Assembly: GCA_002314945.1 (NCBI GenBank)
Contig: DCHV01000067.1
Location: 1-64,000 of the forward strand
DNA: 64,000 nt
Origin: Prevotellaceae bacterium UBA1743
Lineage (GTDB): Bacteria; Bacteroidota; Bacteroidia; Bacteroidales; Bacteroidaceae
Reading direction: 5' to 3'
Shown here: positions 27,306 through 38,297 of the stretch, in pieces
Layout of the letters: the number at the start of each line of letters is the position of its first letter
Position numbering within the stretch: position 1 is the first letter of the stretch
Translations under genes and position numbers: made by a program
The notes under the pieces: model-generated
What the model was told of the DNA's origin: nothing
Database searches by the model: none
The model's input: only the letters and a program-made list of their open reading frames with translations

Positions 27306-30300
27306 ATGAACAAATTAATAAAGCTTTTACTGCTTTGGGTTATCGCCCTCACGGCGCTCCCCGTAAGTGCACAGCAACGGCGTATCTCCGGTACTGTATC
27401 GGATGATATTGACGTCATCATTGGTGCCAACGTCGTGGAACAGGATAAGAACAATCGTATTGTAAGCCAGACGATTACCGATATGAATGGTAACTTTACC
27501 ATGAATATCAAGGATCCAAACAATACGTTGATTGTATCTTATATCGGTTATAAGAAATTTGCCCAGAAACTGGGTTCAAAGAGTGTTTTCCAGATTGTCC
27601 TTGAAGATGCTACTAAGGCTTTGAAGGAAGTCGTTAAAGTAGCTCCTAAAAAGGCTCCTACTACTGGTCTTGATATTCCTGCTCGTGAATATGCAGGTGC
27701 TGTCCAGAAGTTTAGCATGGATGATATGGAAGGTTTGGCTTTCGAGTCAGTTGACCAGGCTTTGCAGGGACAAATTGCCGGTTTGGATATTGTGCCAAAC
27801 TCTGGTAACCTTGGTTCTGGTACTACCATGCGTCTGCGTGGTACCTCTACCATCAATGGTAATGCTCAGCCTTTGATCGTTGTTAATGACCATATTTTCG
27901 AACTTCCCGAGGATGCTCAGGATACCAACTTCGAAACGATGGACAACGAGGAACAATTCTCAACCTTGTTGAACGTCAATCCTGAAGATATCGAGAGTAT
28001 CACCGTATTGAAAGATGCCGCTACTGCTGCAAAGTGGGGTATCAAGGGTTCTAATGGTGTTATCGAAATCAAGTTGCGTCGTGGTCACCGTGGTCCCACC
28101 AATGTCACCTTCTCTTACAAGTTTAGTGGAACTTGGCAGCCTGATGGCTATAAGATGCTGAATGGTGATGGTTATACCATGATGATGAAGGAAGCATACT
28201 ACAATCCTTATCAGATTCCTACAAGTTTGACTGAGATGGATTATAACATGGAACAGCCTTACATCTATAATCACTACAGTCACAATACGGATTGGGTGAA
28301 CGAAGTAAAGCAATTCGGTCAAGAACACAAGTATTATGTTACATTGTCTGGTGGTGGTGAGAAGGCTACCTTCCGTATCAGTGCCGGTTATGACAAGAGT
28401 TCAGGTTCCATTATCGGTCAGAATTTGGATCGTTTCACTACCGCTTCTGCTTTGGATTACTGGGTAAGTGATCGTATCAAGTTCAGCTCAAATATCAACT
28501 TGACGTTTACAAATAACAAGAAGAACTATGGTAACGACATTTTAGCTCGTGCCTATAAGGCCATGCCTAATATGAGCGTTTATGAATTCGATGCACAGGG
28601 TAATACCACTGGTAATTATTTCAATATGCTACCTTTGGCTGCTATCTATGGAACAAGTTCTTCTATTGCTCTCGAAAATGATGGTTATCATACTTCTTAC
28701 AAGTTGCAGGATATGTTCTTCAATGGCAACCCTGTGGCACGTGCAAAGATGGCATGGGATAAGGAGAATCAGTATAACCTGACTCCTCAATTTAGTATTG
28801 AGTACAAACTGTTAGGTAAGGATGATGAACATCATCGTTTGAACTATGTCGGTGATGTCCAATTGAATATTTATAACACCACCAGTCATGAGTACTGTCC
28901 CAGTGATCTGAAGACGATGGCTTGGGTCTGGGGTGGAGACAATAAGACCAACCTTGGTAGCAATGAACGTAACTATGTGAGTGATACCGAGTATAAGTCT
29001 GTTGAATTCACTACTCGTCACGACTTGCGTTACTATTCAGCATTTAAGAATAAGGATCATAGTTTGATGGGCTTGGCACGTTTCGAGATGGCCACAGGTA
29101 CAAGTAACAACCAGACTCTCGGGCTTTGGAATGTACCTGACGGTATCACAGATCCTACAGTTACCGCAATTTTGAATGCTGCCTCTGCAAGCAATAGTGA
29201 TTGGCGTAGCCAGAGCTTCTTCGAGCAGGTTCACTACTCTTACAAGAGTAAATACTCTTTGGATGCTTCTGTACGTACCGATGGTAGCACCAGTTTCGGT
29301 AAGGGCCATAAGTATGGTACTTTCCCCTCTGTAGGTGGTCGTTGGAATATTATCGATGAGGACTGGATGCAGTGGAGCAAGAAAGTTGTAAGTATGTTGG
29401 CATTCCGTCCTACATGGGGTTTCACTGGTAATACTGGTGGTGGTGGTTACAACCAATACAACCGATATGCTACCAGCGGTTACTACAATGGCCATTCTGT
29501 TATTATTCCTGAGAACTTGTCATTGACAGAAATTCGCTGGGAGAAGACAAGACAGTGGAACCTTGGTTTCAATGTTGGTTTCCTTGATGATTTGTTGACT
29601 GCAGAAATCGAAGTCTATAACAAGAAGACAACCGACTTGTTGATGAGTGACTTGCGTATTCCAAGTGCAAACGGTTTCCAGTATTTGAGTAAAGTGAATG
29701 CAGGTACGCTCCGCAACAAGGGTTGGGAGTTGAACTTGAATACTGCTAAAATCTGTAAGGTTGGCAAGTTCGCCATGAAGTTGCGTGGTAACGTTGCTCA
29801 GAACTTCAACGAAGTGGAAGAGATGAATCCTCTGATTCTCGAAAGTCTGAATGGTGCTGATACTTATCAGCCAGGCAACTTGGCTTATAACAACCGTGTA
29901 CAGATTGGTAATGCATTGGGTTCCATCTATGGTCTCCGCTACAAGGGTGTATATAAGTATGATTACGATCACAATGGTTACACTACAGCCTCCATTAGTT
30001 CTTATGGCTATGCAGAAGAAGGTACCACAGGTTTGGATGCCTCTGGAAACAAGATCAATACCGCAGCTGCTGCAGAACGTCGTGGTGACATTGCCACTTG
30101 TCCTATCGCATACGATGAGAATGGCAATATGTTGACTGATGCCAAGGGTATTCCTTTGCCAATGTACTATTGCTATAATGAAAGTTATCGTTACCAGTTC
30201 CAGGGTGGTGATGCCATCTACGAAGATATTAACCACGATGGACAAATTGACCGTTATGATATGGTTTATTTGGGCAACTCTAATCCTAAGTGCAATGGTG

Positions 30301-30785
30301 GTTTCGGTCTCCAACTGTTCTATGAGAAGTTCATGCTGAATGCTGGTTTCAACTTCCGTGTTGGTAACAAGATTGTTAACTTGGCTCGTATGACTTACGA
30401 AAGTATGTTGAATAACGAGAACCAAAGTTTTGCTACCACATGGCGTTGGCGTAAGAATGGTGATGAGACAGTTATTCCTCGTGCTTTGAGTGGCGTAAAT
30501 GGTTTCAATAGTTATAACTCTCTCCCCAGTGACCGTTACGTAGAGAATGGCGACTATTTGCGTCTGCAATATATTCAGTTGAGTTATGATTTCGATGCAA
30601 AACAGTTGAAGAAATATGGTATTCGCAACTTGAAGTTGTTTGCTTCTTTGAACAACCTTTGGTGCTGGACCAAGTACACTGGCGTGGATCCCGATGTCTC
30701 TCCACAGGGCTTCTCTGTATGTACGGATAATAGCCGTACGCCACGTACAAAATCATTCACCTGTAGTATTAACCTCGGTTTCTAA
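27306..30785 (+). CDS. SusC-family TonB-linked outer membrane transporter 1
   Basis: A 1159-residue transporter. The signal peptide ends ALPVSAQQ. A carboxypeptidase-regulatory-like beta domain follows (RRISGTVSDDIDVIIGANVV ... LIVSYIGYKKF), then the plug (VDQALQGQIAGLDIVPNSGN, MRLRGTSTINGNAQPLIVVN, ITVLKDAATAAKWG), and the barrel ends FTCSINLGF. SusC imports bulky nutrients, usually glycans, with a SusD lid. There is no glycoside hydrolase inside the set. It is co-transcribed with the FAS1 gene (12-base gap) and SusD (11-base gap). Confidence 0.92.
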   Translation: MNKLIKLLLLWVIALTALPVSAQQRRISGTVSDDIDVIIGANVVEQDKNNRIVSQTITDMNGNFTMNIKDPNNTLIVSYIGYKKFAQKLGSKSVFQIVLEDATKALKEVVKVAPKKAPTTGLDIPAREYAGAVQKFSMDDMEGLAFESVDQALQGQIAGLDIVPNSGNLGSGTTMRLRGTSTINGNAQPLIVVNDHIFELPEDAQDTNFETMDNEEQFSTLLNVNPEDIESITVLKDAATAAKWGIKGSNGVIEIKLRRGHRGPTNVTFSYKFSGTWQPDGYKMLNGDGYTMMMKEAYYNPYQIPTSLTEMDYNMEQPYIYNHYSHNTDWVNEVKQFGQEHKYYVTLSGGGEKATFRISAGYDKSSGSIIGQNLDRFTTASALDYWVSDRIKFSSNINLTFTNNKKNYGNDILARAYKAMPNMSVYEFDAQGNTTGNYFNMLPLAAIYGTSSSIALENDGYHTSYKLQDMFFNGNPVARAKMAWDKENQYNLTPQFSIEYKLLGKDDEHHRLNYVGDVQLNIYNTTSHEYCPSDLKTMAWVWGGDNKTNLGSNERNYVSDTEYKSVEFTTRHDLRYYSAFKNKDHSLMGLARFEMATGTSNNQTLGLWNVPDGITDPTVTAILNAASASNSDWRSQSFFEQVHYSYKSKYSLDASVRTDGSTSFGKGHKYGTFPSVGGRWNIIDEDWMQWSKKVVSMLAFRPTWGFTGNTGGGGYNQYNRYATSGYYNGHSVIIPENLSLTEIRWEKTRQWNLGFNVGFLDDLLTAEIEVYNKKTTDLLMSDLRIPSANGFQYLSKVNAGTLRNKGWELNLNTAKICKVGKFAMKLRGNVAQNFNEVEEMNPLILESLNGADTYQPGNLAYNNRVQIGNALGSIYGLRYKGVYKYDYDHNGYTTASISSYGYAEEGTTGLDASGNKINTAAAAERRGDIATCPIAYDENGNMLTDAKGIPLPMYYCYNESYRYQFQGGDAIYEDINHDGQIDRYDMVYLGNSNPKCNGGFGLQLFYEKFMLNAGFNFRVGNKIVNLARMTYESMLNNENQSFATTWRWRKNGDETVIPRALSGVNGFNSYNSLPSDRYVENGDYLRLQYIQLSYDFDAKQLKKYGIRNLKLFASLNNLWCWTKYTGVDPDVSPQGFSVCTDNSRTPRTKSFTCSINLGF

Positions 30786-30796
30786 AGTGAATAGCA

Positions 30797-32695
30797 ATGA
30801 AAATAAAGAAAATATATAAACCCGTCTGCCTTTTAGGTTTGATGACAGTCACCGCCACTTCATGTGAGGACTGGCTGACTCTCTATCCACAGGATCGCGT
30901 TGTGGAAGAGAACTTCTGGGAAGACAAGAACGACCTTGAAGGTGTTCGTTATGGCGCATACAAGCAAATGTGTGCTACCATTGAAAAGTTTGCCATTTGG
31001 GGTGATTTGAGATCGGATGCATATAAAATCAATCCGGTGGATGATGACGACCAGAAGTACAGAGATGATTTTACGGATATTATCCAGGGTATGCCCGACT
31101 CCAGTATGACCTATTTCGACTGGAGCGGTGTCTATACCACTATCAACTATTGTAATAAGGTATTGCAGCATGGTGAGGAAGTGCTTGCTAAGGACAAGCA
31201 GTTCACCACATCTGAATGGTTGCAGATGCGCGCCGAGATGACCGGTCTTCGTGCATTGAACTATTTCTATTTACTTCGTGCCTTCAAGGATATTCCATAT
31301 ACTACCAAGGTTGTGAATACCGATGAGGAAGTGGAAGAATTCCCCTTGACAATGCAGATGGATGTATTGGATTCTATCATTTTGGATTGTGAGAAGGTCA
31401 AGGGCCAAGCTCGTAACCGTTTCACCAGTACAGCTGATTCCAAGGGTATGATTACCAATAGCGCTATCTATGCTATGTTGTCAGATATGTACCTGTGGCG
31501 CGCTTCTTTGCATCAGGGTCGTGGCTTGAATAATGATACCGTACGTGTCGGTGCTACTCTGGTGGCTCATACACCTAAGGATGATTACCAGAAGGCCGTT
31601 GACTATGCAGATTTGGCACTTTCATCATTAGCTACACAGACAGAAGCTGCCAATACTGGTTATAATCGCACAATTTCTGAAAAGGAAAATTATGGTTTGA
31701 CCAATTGTAACATGATTGCGAATGACTTTGCTGGTGCAAATTCTGGTGCTCAACCTGAAATGAATGTTGAAGATTTGATTTTCACTCAAGGAAATAGTGA
31801 TGAAAGTATCTTTGAACTCCAGTTCAATACAAGTGATAGTCGTCAGAATACGACAGTTAGCTTGATGTACGGATATACAGATGGTACTCATTTGGCTGTC
31901 AGCGAAGATGCTATGGGTGCTGTATTCGGTGGTCTCTCCTCTACTGCAGGTAAGTATGATACACGTACATGGATTGGTTGTAACAACAAGCTAAAGGGTA
32001 TGGCTGGTTCTGCATTGAGCGGATATTATTGCATGAAGTACCAATCACCTGTTGTAGTTATCAGTACGACAAGCGACAAAGAGGTTTCTTTGGATATTTC
32101 AAAGTCAAATGCTTATAGCAACTGGATTATCTATCGCATGACAGACGTGATGTTGATGAAGGCAGAGGCTCTTGCTTGCTTGGCTGCTTGGAATGTTAAC
32201 AAAGATGCTAATAACAAACTGTGTCAGCAGTACGTTAATGCTATTCACCGTCGTAACTATTGTGACTTAAAGGATGGCAATGTGCCCAGTACTGATGTCA
32301 CAGTTTCTTCCACTGTCAAATATGGTGATGCAGTTTCTACTGGTTCAGATTATGTGAAGTTGGTTATGAACGAGCGTTTGGCTGAATTGATTGGTGAAGG
32401 TAAGAGATGGTTCGACTTGGTTCGCTATGCTGAGCGTAATGCAGGTGGCATGGACGGAACTGTTGACGAACGTGAGTGGACCGAAGCTCTTCCCATCGGT
32501 AATGGTCAGACTGGTATGCGTAAGATGGTTGACGATTATTTGAAGACAACTTACAGCAGTCTCTATACTACCTTAAAGAACAGATTCAAGAATCGCTATG
32601 GTATGTATTGTCCCATTTATTATATGGAGGTCAAGGCAAGTAACGGTGCCATAACTCAGAACCCTGTTTGGAATAAATCAAAGTACGACAATTAA
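30797..32695 (+). CDS. SusD/RagB-family surface lipoprotein 1
   Basis: A 632-residue lipoprotein with signal TVTATSCEDW (lipobox TSC). The SusD-type start reads LTLYPQDRVVEENFWEDKND, with helical TPR repeats (MRAEMTGLRALNYFYLLRAF) and the C-terminal family pattern ELIGEGKRWFDLVRYAER. It forms the substrate-binding lid over the preceding SusC. The cargo cannot be read from the sequence. A 110-base gap with a new promoter follows, so the second set may be separately controlled. Confidence 0.92.
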   Translation: MKIKKIYKPVCLLGLMTVTATSCEDWLTLYPQDRVVEENFWEDKNDLEGVRYGAYKQMCATIEKFAIWGDLRSDAYKINPVDDDDQKYRDDFTDIIQGMPDSSMTYFDWSGVYTTINYCNKVLQHGEEVLAKDKQFTTSEWLQMRAEMTGLRALNYFYLLRAFKDIPYTTKVVNTDEEVEEFPLTMQMDVLDSIILDCEKVKGQARNRFTSTADSKGMITNSAIYAMLSDMYLWRASLHQGRGLNNDTVRVGATLVAHTPKDDYQKAVDYADLALSSLATQTEAANTGYNRTISEKENYGLTNCNMIANDFAGANSGAQPEMNVEDLIFTQGNSDESIFELQFNTSDSRQNTTVSLMYGYTDGTHLAVSEDAMGAVFGGLSSTAGKYDTRTWIGCNNKLKGMAGSALSGYYCMKYQSPVVVISTTSDKEVSLDISKSNAYSNWIIYRMTDVMLMKAEALACLAAWNVNKDANNKLCQQYVNAIHRRNYCDLKDGNVPSTDVTVSSTVKYGDAVSTGSDYVKLVMNERLAELIGEGKRWFDLVRYAERNAGGMDGTVDEREWTEALPIGNGQTGMRKMVDDYLKTTYSSLYTTLKNRFKNRYGMYCPIYYMEVKASNGAITQNPVWNKSKYDN

Positions 32696-32778
32696 TAAAA
32701 TCAAAATGGTTGGTTTTCCATCGGTTGGTATCATCGCTTTTTTGCGGTAATGGATTTCTTTGGAAATATTAGCCAGCG

Positions 32779-32786
32779 TATATTTG
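32779..32786 (+). promoter_or_regulatory. -7 box TATATTTG for the second FAS1-SusC-SusD set
   Basis: It matches TAnnTTTG and is 20 bases before the ATG at 32806, in the only sizeable gap (32696-32805) within the two sets. Confidence 0.5.
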
Positions 32787-32805
32787 AAAAATAAAAAGAA
32801 CATAT

Positions 32806-34821
32806 ATGGCAAAGAACAATTTTTATAAATACATCGGAGTCATGGCTTTGGGGTCTGTGATTATGGCAGCACCTTCCTGCTCCGATACCTGGGATGACCA
32901 CTATGCCGCTCTTGAAGAGACGGATCCTGCGGCCACCCATACACTGTGGGAGCAGATTAAGAGCAATCCCAATCTGTCTCGCTTTGCTGACATAGCTGAG
33001 AAAGCCAAGATGTACAAGGATGACAAACATCCTATGGCAACCTATACGTTTAAGGATCTTCTCAGTAGCAATCGAGTGGTTACGGTTTGGGCACCAGAAA
33101 ACAGTTGCTTCACCGATGAAGAGTATAAAGAATGGCTCCAAAAATGTGAGACGGATGGTTATACTGTACAACAGCAATTGTTAGGTAATCATATTACTAC
33201 TTGGCGTTATACGCTGAATGGTGAAAAGTTGGATACGTTGAAGATGATCAATTCAAAGAACCTCATTTTCGACCGTAAGGCACGTACTATTGGAGGAGTT
33301 GCAATTAAAGAATGTAATATTCCTGCAGTCAATGGTACTTTGAATACTATTGGTCAACTTACGCCTTTCGATTTTAACTTCTATGAGTATATCAAGTTCA
33401 AGGGTACAATGCCCAAGTTCCGTGAATATATTCTGAGTAAGGATACTACTTATTTCTTTGAAAGTGCCAGTATCGAAGGCCTTCCCGATGAGAATGGAAA
33501 TCCTACCTACGTGGATAGCGTATATCGTACTTACAATAGACTCTTCGATAGCTACTCTTATTTGCCAGCTACCAATCCAGAAGATTGGTTGATGGTTGAT
33601 AAGGGTTTCGGGTATGGCTCAAGCCTTATTGCCGAAGACTCCATGTTCATTATGGTAATGCCTACCGATCAGGCATGGGATAAGGCAGAAAGCACATTGA
33701 GCAGTTACTACAACTATGCACCTGTCTATATCAATCGTAAGAATGGTTTGAAGCAGGCCGAGAGTACGGACGATGGATTGAATGCAGATTCTCTGAAGAA
33801 TATGTCTATGGGTATGGACATTGTTTCACCCTTGGTGTTCAATGTACACAAACAACCTCGTCGAGGTGGCAAGAATGGTACCCCTTGGACTTTGGAGTCT
33901 TTCATCCAGTTTAAAAGCGACAGTGCAGAATATCTCTTGAATTGCCGTTACGATACGCTTCGTTCTACCAATCAGTGGGAAAAGACCGCATTGTTCAATG
34001 GAAACTATGTAAAAATGAGTAATGGTTATGGTTATGAAGTAAATGAATGGGCGTTCCCCACTCAGTTCTACAAGCCAGACGTAATAGTCGAAATGGGTTG
34101 GGGCGCTATCTATGATATGACGAACAATACCACTGGTACCTTTACTTCTGTTAGTTTCAGCAATAGTACTTACAAGGCTATTACCAGTAAATATGGTAAA
34201 GTAAGCAAGGACAATTTCTATCAGTTGAAGCAGGCTGGTACAGGTACCAACCCCAAGTGTGATGTTGTTCTTCAGACCAATACCAACGAGGCATACGTGA
34301 CAAATGGTCAGGTGATGAGTGGCAAGTACGATATTTATCTGGTCATGGTTCCCCTTTGGTATGTTGACTTGAGTAATATTGGAGAGTGCGGTGAGCCTTT
34401 TGCCAAGTATGAGTTTAACTATGAAATCGATCCTGAGACAAATGATACGCTTTCTGTAGATTCTATCTTGACACCCAATGTTGCTTATATTGACTCTTTG
34501 TCAGGTGTTGATAAGAACAAGCTTAATATTCAAATCAACTACAACAATGGTGTAGCTAAGGAAGCGACTTCTTCCAAAGTCACGATTTCCTACGATGCAA
34601 ATAAGGTTGATACAGTATTGGCAGTAGCTGACTTTGAGTTCCCCTATTCCTACAAGAATCTTCGTTACAGTTATCCCACTATGACGATTCAGGGTGCGCC
34701 CAGTTCTACCGAAGTCCGCAATAAGGGCTTCAAACGTGATATCTGCATAGATAGAATCATCCTCCGCAGCAAGGAGAATGGTGAAATCAAAGAAATCGAC
34801 CCGAATGTCACAGAATTATAA
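32806..34821 (+). CDS. FAS1-like lipoprotein 2
   Basis: A 671-residue lipoprotein with signal ending MAAPSCSDTW (lipobox PSC). FAS1-type signatures are VVTVWAPENSCFTDEEYKEW, VNGTLNTIGQ and MFIMVMPTDQAWDKAEST; the spacing suggests two diverged domains. It occupies the same position relative to SusC/SusD as the larger FAS1 lipoprotein at 24186, although the two are clearly diverged and this one is shorter. It is expected to be surface-exposed and to work with the following SusC/D pair, 12 bases downstream. Binding target unknown. Confidence 0.75.
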   Translation: MAKNNFYKYIGVMALGSVIMAAPSCSDTWDDHYAALEETDPAATHTLWEQIKSNPNLSRFADIAEKAKMYKDDKHPMATYTFKDLLSSNRVVTVWAPENSCFTDEEYKEWLQKCETDGYTVQQQLLGNHITTWRYTLNGEKLDTLKMINSKNLIFDRKARTIGGVAIKECNIPAVNGTLNTIGQLTPFDFNFYEYIKFKGTMPKFREYILSKDTTYFFESASIEGLPDENGNPTYVDSVYRTYNRLFDSYSYLPATNPEDWLMVDKGFGYGSSLIAEDSMFIMVMPTDQAWDKAESTLSSYYNYAPVYINRKNGLKQAESTDDGLNADSLKNMSMGMDIVSPLVFNVHKQPRRGGKNGTPWTLESFIQFKSDSAEYLLNCRYDTLRSTNQWEKTALFNGNYVKMSNGYGYEVNEWAFPTQFYKPDVIVEMGWGAIYDMTNNTTGTFTSVSFSNSTYKAITSKYGKVSKDNFYQLKQAGTGTNPKCDVVLQTNTNEAYVTNGQVMSGKYDIYLVMVPLWYVDLSNIGECGEPFAKYEFNYEIDPETNDTLSVDSILTPNVAYIDSLSGVDKNKLNIQINYNNGVAKEATSSKVTISYDANKVDTVLAVADFEFPYSYKNLRYSYPTMTIQGAPSSTEVRNKGFKRDICIDRIILRSKENGEIKEIDPNVTEL

Positions 34822-34832
34822 TATTTGAAGAT

Positions 34833-37800
34833 ATGAAAGACAGAATAAGTAATACATTTCTGCACAAGACCTTTCGAACAGGTCTGTGTTTCATGATGCT
34901 TTCGGGCTTCTGCGCTACTGGCGTCTTTGCTCAGGATGCGAACGATGGCGAGGAAGTGGCTGTTCGACGCATCACGAAAGCGAAAGCAAAACAATACGAG
35001 ATGAAGACCGTCAAGGGTGTCATCACTGATGATGCCACAGGTACTCCAATGGGCGGTGTTCGCGTACAAGCATTTGGACTTCAAGCATATTCCACGCTGA
35101 CTGGTGAAGATGGTTCCTATACATTGGATATCCCCACTTTCTCGGACGCTGTGTATGTGTATGCCGAAGGTTTCAACCCCTTGCAGATTGCTGTTAAGGA
35201 CAATGAAGCAAGTGGTGCGCTTATGACTACCACATTTAATGGCTTTTATACCGATGGTACTTCTATTACATCCACCCGTTCCATTGCATTGGATGAAACA
35301 AGTGGTATGAGCATTGACAAGGATATTCAGGAGCAATTGGCTGCCGACTTGCACACCTCCACTCGCAATGGAGTTCCTGGCATCGGATCATTCATGAGCA
35401 TCCGCGGTATCAACTCAATCAATGCTAATACTCAGCCTCTTGTCATTCTGGATGGCAATATGATTGATCTTCAGTATGATCGTACTACGTTGCACGAAGG
35501 TTTTTACAACAATCTTCTTGCAGGTATTGATCCCGAAAATGTGGAAAGCATTCAGGTGATCAAGAATGCAACAGCCCTTTATGGTGCAAAGGGTGCAAAT
35601 GGTGTTGTAATTATCAATACCAAACGTGGTAAGAGCATGGCTACAAAGATTGGCGTGCGCGTCTATGGCGGTGTTGAACTTACTCCTAAAAAATTGGGTA
35701 TGTTGAATGGCGATCAGTATAGTCTTTACCTTAATGACGTTGTAAGCACGATGGATGGTGTCACCAGCAAGGATCTGAATAGTTTCAATTTCCTTGACAA
35801 GAGCCCCAGCAACTATTATCGTAAGGTGTATAGCAACAACACTGATTGGCAAAAGGATATGTATCGTACTGCCTTCACTCAGAACTACAAGATCAATGTA
35901 GAGGGTGGTGATGACATTGGTATGTATGCTCTTTCACTGGGATATGCTAAGAATCAGAGCACAGGCGAAGGTACTGATATGGATCGTCTGAACCTCCGTT
36001 TCAATACGGATATCAAAGTGTTTGAAAAGGTAAGTACAGAATTGGATATCGCCTACAACCAGAACTCCTATAACATTTTGGATAATGGTTGGAGTGAGGA
36101 TTATGATATGCAGAATATCGGTTCTACGAATGTGTTGGGCTTGATTATGCCTTCATTCCTCAGTCCTTATGCTTATTACTATGACGAGACTTCTCAGGCT
36201 GCGTATTCTTGCGATCGTTTGACATTGTCCAATGAATATTCAGGTAAGTATGCTGCCAGTCAGTCTAACTCTATTCAGAATCCCTTCAACTTCGCACGCA
36301 GTATTGGGCGTGAGAATGTGAATGAAGCTTTGCGTAACCCCTATTGGATTCTGCAGAATGGTAAGGGTAGCAATAAGAACTTCGCTCAGACGACTCAGAT
36401 TGACTTGAATGTGAAGCCCAAGTGGCAGGTAACAAAGCAGTTTAGCATCAGCGACCGTTTCAACTACAACATGAATCGTAACAACGAGAAGTATTTCCTT
36501 CCCATCAATGGTGCTACAAATTTCGCTCTTACCGACTTAGGTAACATTACGAGCGTTTTGAAAACTCAGTTTGCTAAGGAAACGACATTGAATAACGATT
36601 TCCGTTTGGAATGGGCCAACAACTATGGTGCACACAACATCGATGTGTATGGTGGATGGCGTTACAATAACTACTCTTATAGTTACAACTATATGAGAGG
36701 TTACAACAACGGTAACGATAAGCTGCCTATTTTGAACAAGAATATGAAGTATCTGAATTATGGTGGTACCAATGACAACTGGATTGATATGGCATACTAC
36801 CTGAATGCAGATTACAATTTCAAGAACCGCTATTTTGCACAGTTCACCTTGAGTTCTCAGAGTGGTAGCCGCTTCGGTAAGGATACTAAGGATGGCTTCA
36901 AGTTGGCCGGTGTAAGTTGGGGTATCTTCCCATCTCTGCAGTTAGGTTGGATTATTAGCAACGAGTCTTGGTTCAACACTACTAAGGGTGTCGATTATCT
37001 GAAACTTACAGCAGGTGTTGACCAGAGTGGTAATGATGACCTTGACTACTATGCAGCTCGTACCTATTGGGAAAGTCAGAATGTAACGGAGAATACAGTA
37101 GGTCTGTATTTGAAGAATATCGAGAATAGTAATATTCAGTGGGAAACTACCACAAAATTCAATGTGGCTCTCGAAGGAAGTTTCCTCAAGAATCGCCTCT
37201 ATGCAGGCTTGGACTTGTTCTGGAACAAGACTGACAATCTGCTTACCACAAAGCAGCTAAGTTACATCTCTGGTATGAAGAGATATTGGACGAATGAAGG
37301 TTCTCTTACTAACAAGGGTTTTGAAGTACACGCAAATGCAGCTATCTTGAATAAGAAAGATTGGAAGTGGGAACTTGGTGCTTCTGTAGGTCACTACAAC
37401 AACAAGATTACAGATCTCCCCAACACACAGGACAATACCATCAAGATGTATAAGAATGTGTATGATGCAGCTAATGATTCTTGGAGTCAGGTACAGACTG
37501 GTACTATTGAAGGTTACACAAATAGCGTATATGGTGAGAACAATTCTCTGACCGCCGTAGGCTATGCTGTAGGTAGCTTCTATGGCTGGAAGACAAATGG
37601 CGTATTTGCAAGTGATGCAGAAGCATCTCAGGCAACCAATGCCCCTGGTACGAATGGCTATCTCAAGTATCCTACCGGAATTGCAGACGATCCTTATCGT
37701 AACTTCCAGGCTGGTGACGTTCGCTTTGTTGATCAGAATGGTGATGGCGTTATTGATGACAATGACAAGGTAGTTATCGGTAATCCCAATCCCGATATTT

Positions 37801-38288
37801 ATGGTAACATTTTCACTGCCTTGACATGGAAGAACTTGCGCTTGGACGTAAACTTCAAGTACAGTTTGGGTAATGACGTTTATAACTACCAGCGTTCTAT
37901 CATTGAGGGCGGTAACACGACATACAACCAGACTACTGCTATGTTGCGTCGCTGGACCTACGAAGGTCAGAATACCGATATGCCCAAGGCTTGCTACAAT
38001 AGTAGTGAAGACTGGCGCAACAACGAGCGTATGTCTGATCGTTGGATCGAGGATGGCAGTTATCTGAAGTTGAAGAATGTACGTCTTACTTACAAGTTGC
38101 CATATCACAACACCTGGTTGCAGGGAGTGAAGGTATGGGGTGAGGCCAACAATCTCTTCACTTTGACCAAGTATTTAGGTACCGATCCTGAAATGAGCTG
38201 CCGAAACAGTGCACTTTATCAAGGTGTAGATACCGGTATGATTCCCAATGGTCGTAGCTTCAACATCGGTTTGTCTCTCAACTTGTAA
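34833..38288 (+). CDS. SusC-family TonB-linked outer membrane transporter 2
   Basis: A 1151-residue transporter with signal peptide ending TGVFAQD, then a charged linker (VAVRRITKAKAKQYEMKT) before the carboxypeptidase-like domain (VKGVITDDATGTPMGGVRV). The plug reads MSIRGINSINANTQPLVILD and IQVIKNATALYGAKGANGVV; the barrel ends FNIGLSLNL. It differs from transporter 1 throughout, so the two probably carry different ligands or arose by an old duplication. The 9-base gap to the next SusD supports a shared transcript. Confidence 0.92.
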   Translation: MKDRISNTFLHKTFRTGLCFMMLSGFCATGVFAQDANDGEEVAVRRITKAKAKQYEMKTVKGVITDDATGTPMGGVRVQAFGLQAYSTLTGEDGSYTLDIPTFSDAVYVYAEGFNPLQIAVKDNEASGALMTTTFNGFYTDGTSITSTRSIALDETSGMSIDKDIQEQLAADLHTSTRNGVPGIGSFMSIRGINSINANTQPLVILDGNMIDLQYDRTTLHEGFYNNLLAGIDPENVESIQVIKNATALYGAKGANGVVIINTKRGKSMATKIGVRVYGGVELTPKKLGMLNGDQYSLYLNDVVSTMDGVTSKDLNSFNFLDKSPSNYYRKVYSNNTDWQKDMYRTAFTQNYKINVEGGDDIGMYALSLGYAKNQSTGEGTDMDRLNLRFNTDIKVFEKVSTELDIAYNQNSYNILDNGWSEDYDMQNIGSTNVLGLIMPSFLSPYAYYYDETSQAAYSCDRLTLSNEYSGKYAASQSNSIQNPFNFARSIGRENVNEALRNPYWILQNGKGSNKNFAQTTQIDLNVKPKWQVTKQFSISDRFNYNMNRNNEKYFLPINGATNFALTDLGNITSVLKTQFAKETTLNNDFRLEWANNYGAHNIDVYGGWRYNNYSYSYNYMRGYNNGNDKLPILNKNMKYLNYGGTNDNWIDMAYYLNADYNFKNRYFAQFTLSSQSGSRFGKDTKDGFKLAGVSWGIFPSLQLGWIISNESWFNTTKGVDYLKLTAGVDQSGNDDLDYYAARTYWESQNVTENTVGLYLKNIENSNIQWETTTKFNVALEGSFLKNRLYAGLDLFWNKTDNLLTTKQLSYISGMKRYWTNEGSLTNKGFEVHANAAILNKKDWKWELGASVGHYNNKITDLPNTQDNTIKMYKNVYDAANDSWSQVQTGTIEGYTNSVYGENNSLTAVGYAVGSFYGWKTNGVFASDAEASQATNAPGTNGYLKYPTGIADDPYRNFQAGDVRFVDQNGDGVIDDNDKVVIGNPNPDIYGNIFTALTWKNLRLDVNFKYSLGNDVYNYQRSIIEGGNTTYNQTTAMLRRWTYEGQNTDMPKACYNSSEDWRNNERMSDRWIEDGSYLKLKNVRLTYKLPYHNTWLQGVKVWGEANNLFTLTKYLGTDPEMSCRNSALYQGVDTGMIPNGRSFNIGLSLNL

Positions 38289-38297
38289 AATATAAAA

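Noticed and set aside
29520..30569. 349-residue minus-strand frame opposite SusC 1
   Set aside because: A Thr/Ile/Val-rich complement of beta-barrel coding sequence; the SusC frame is clear.
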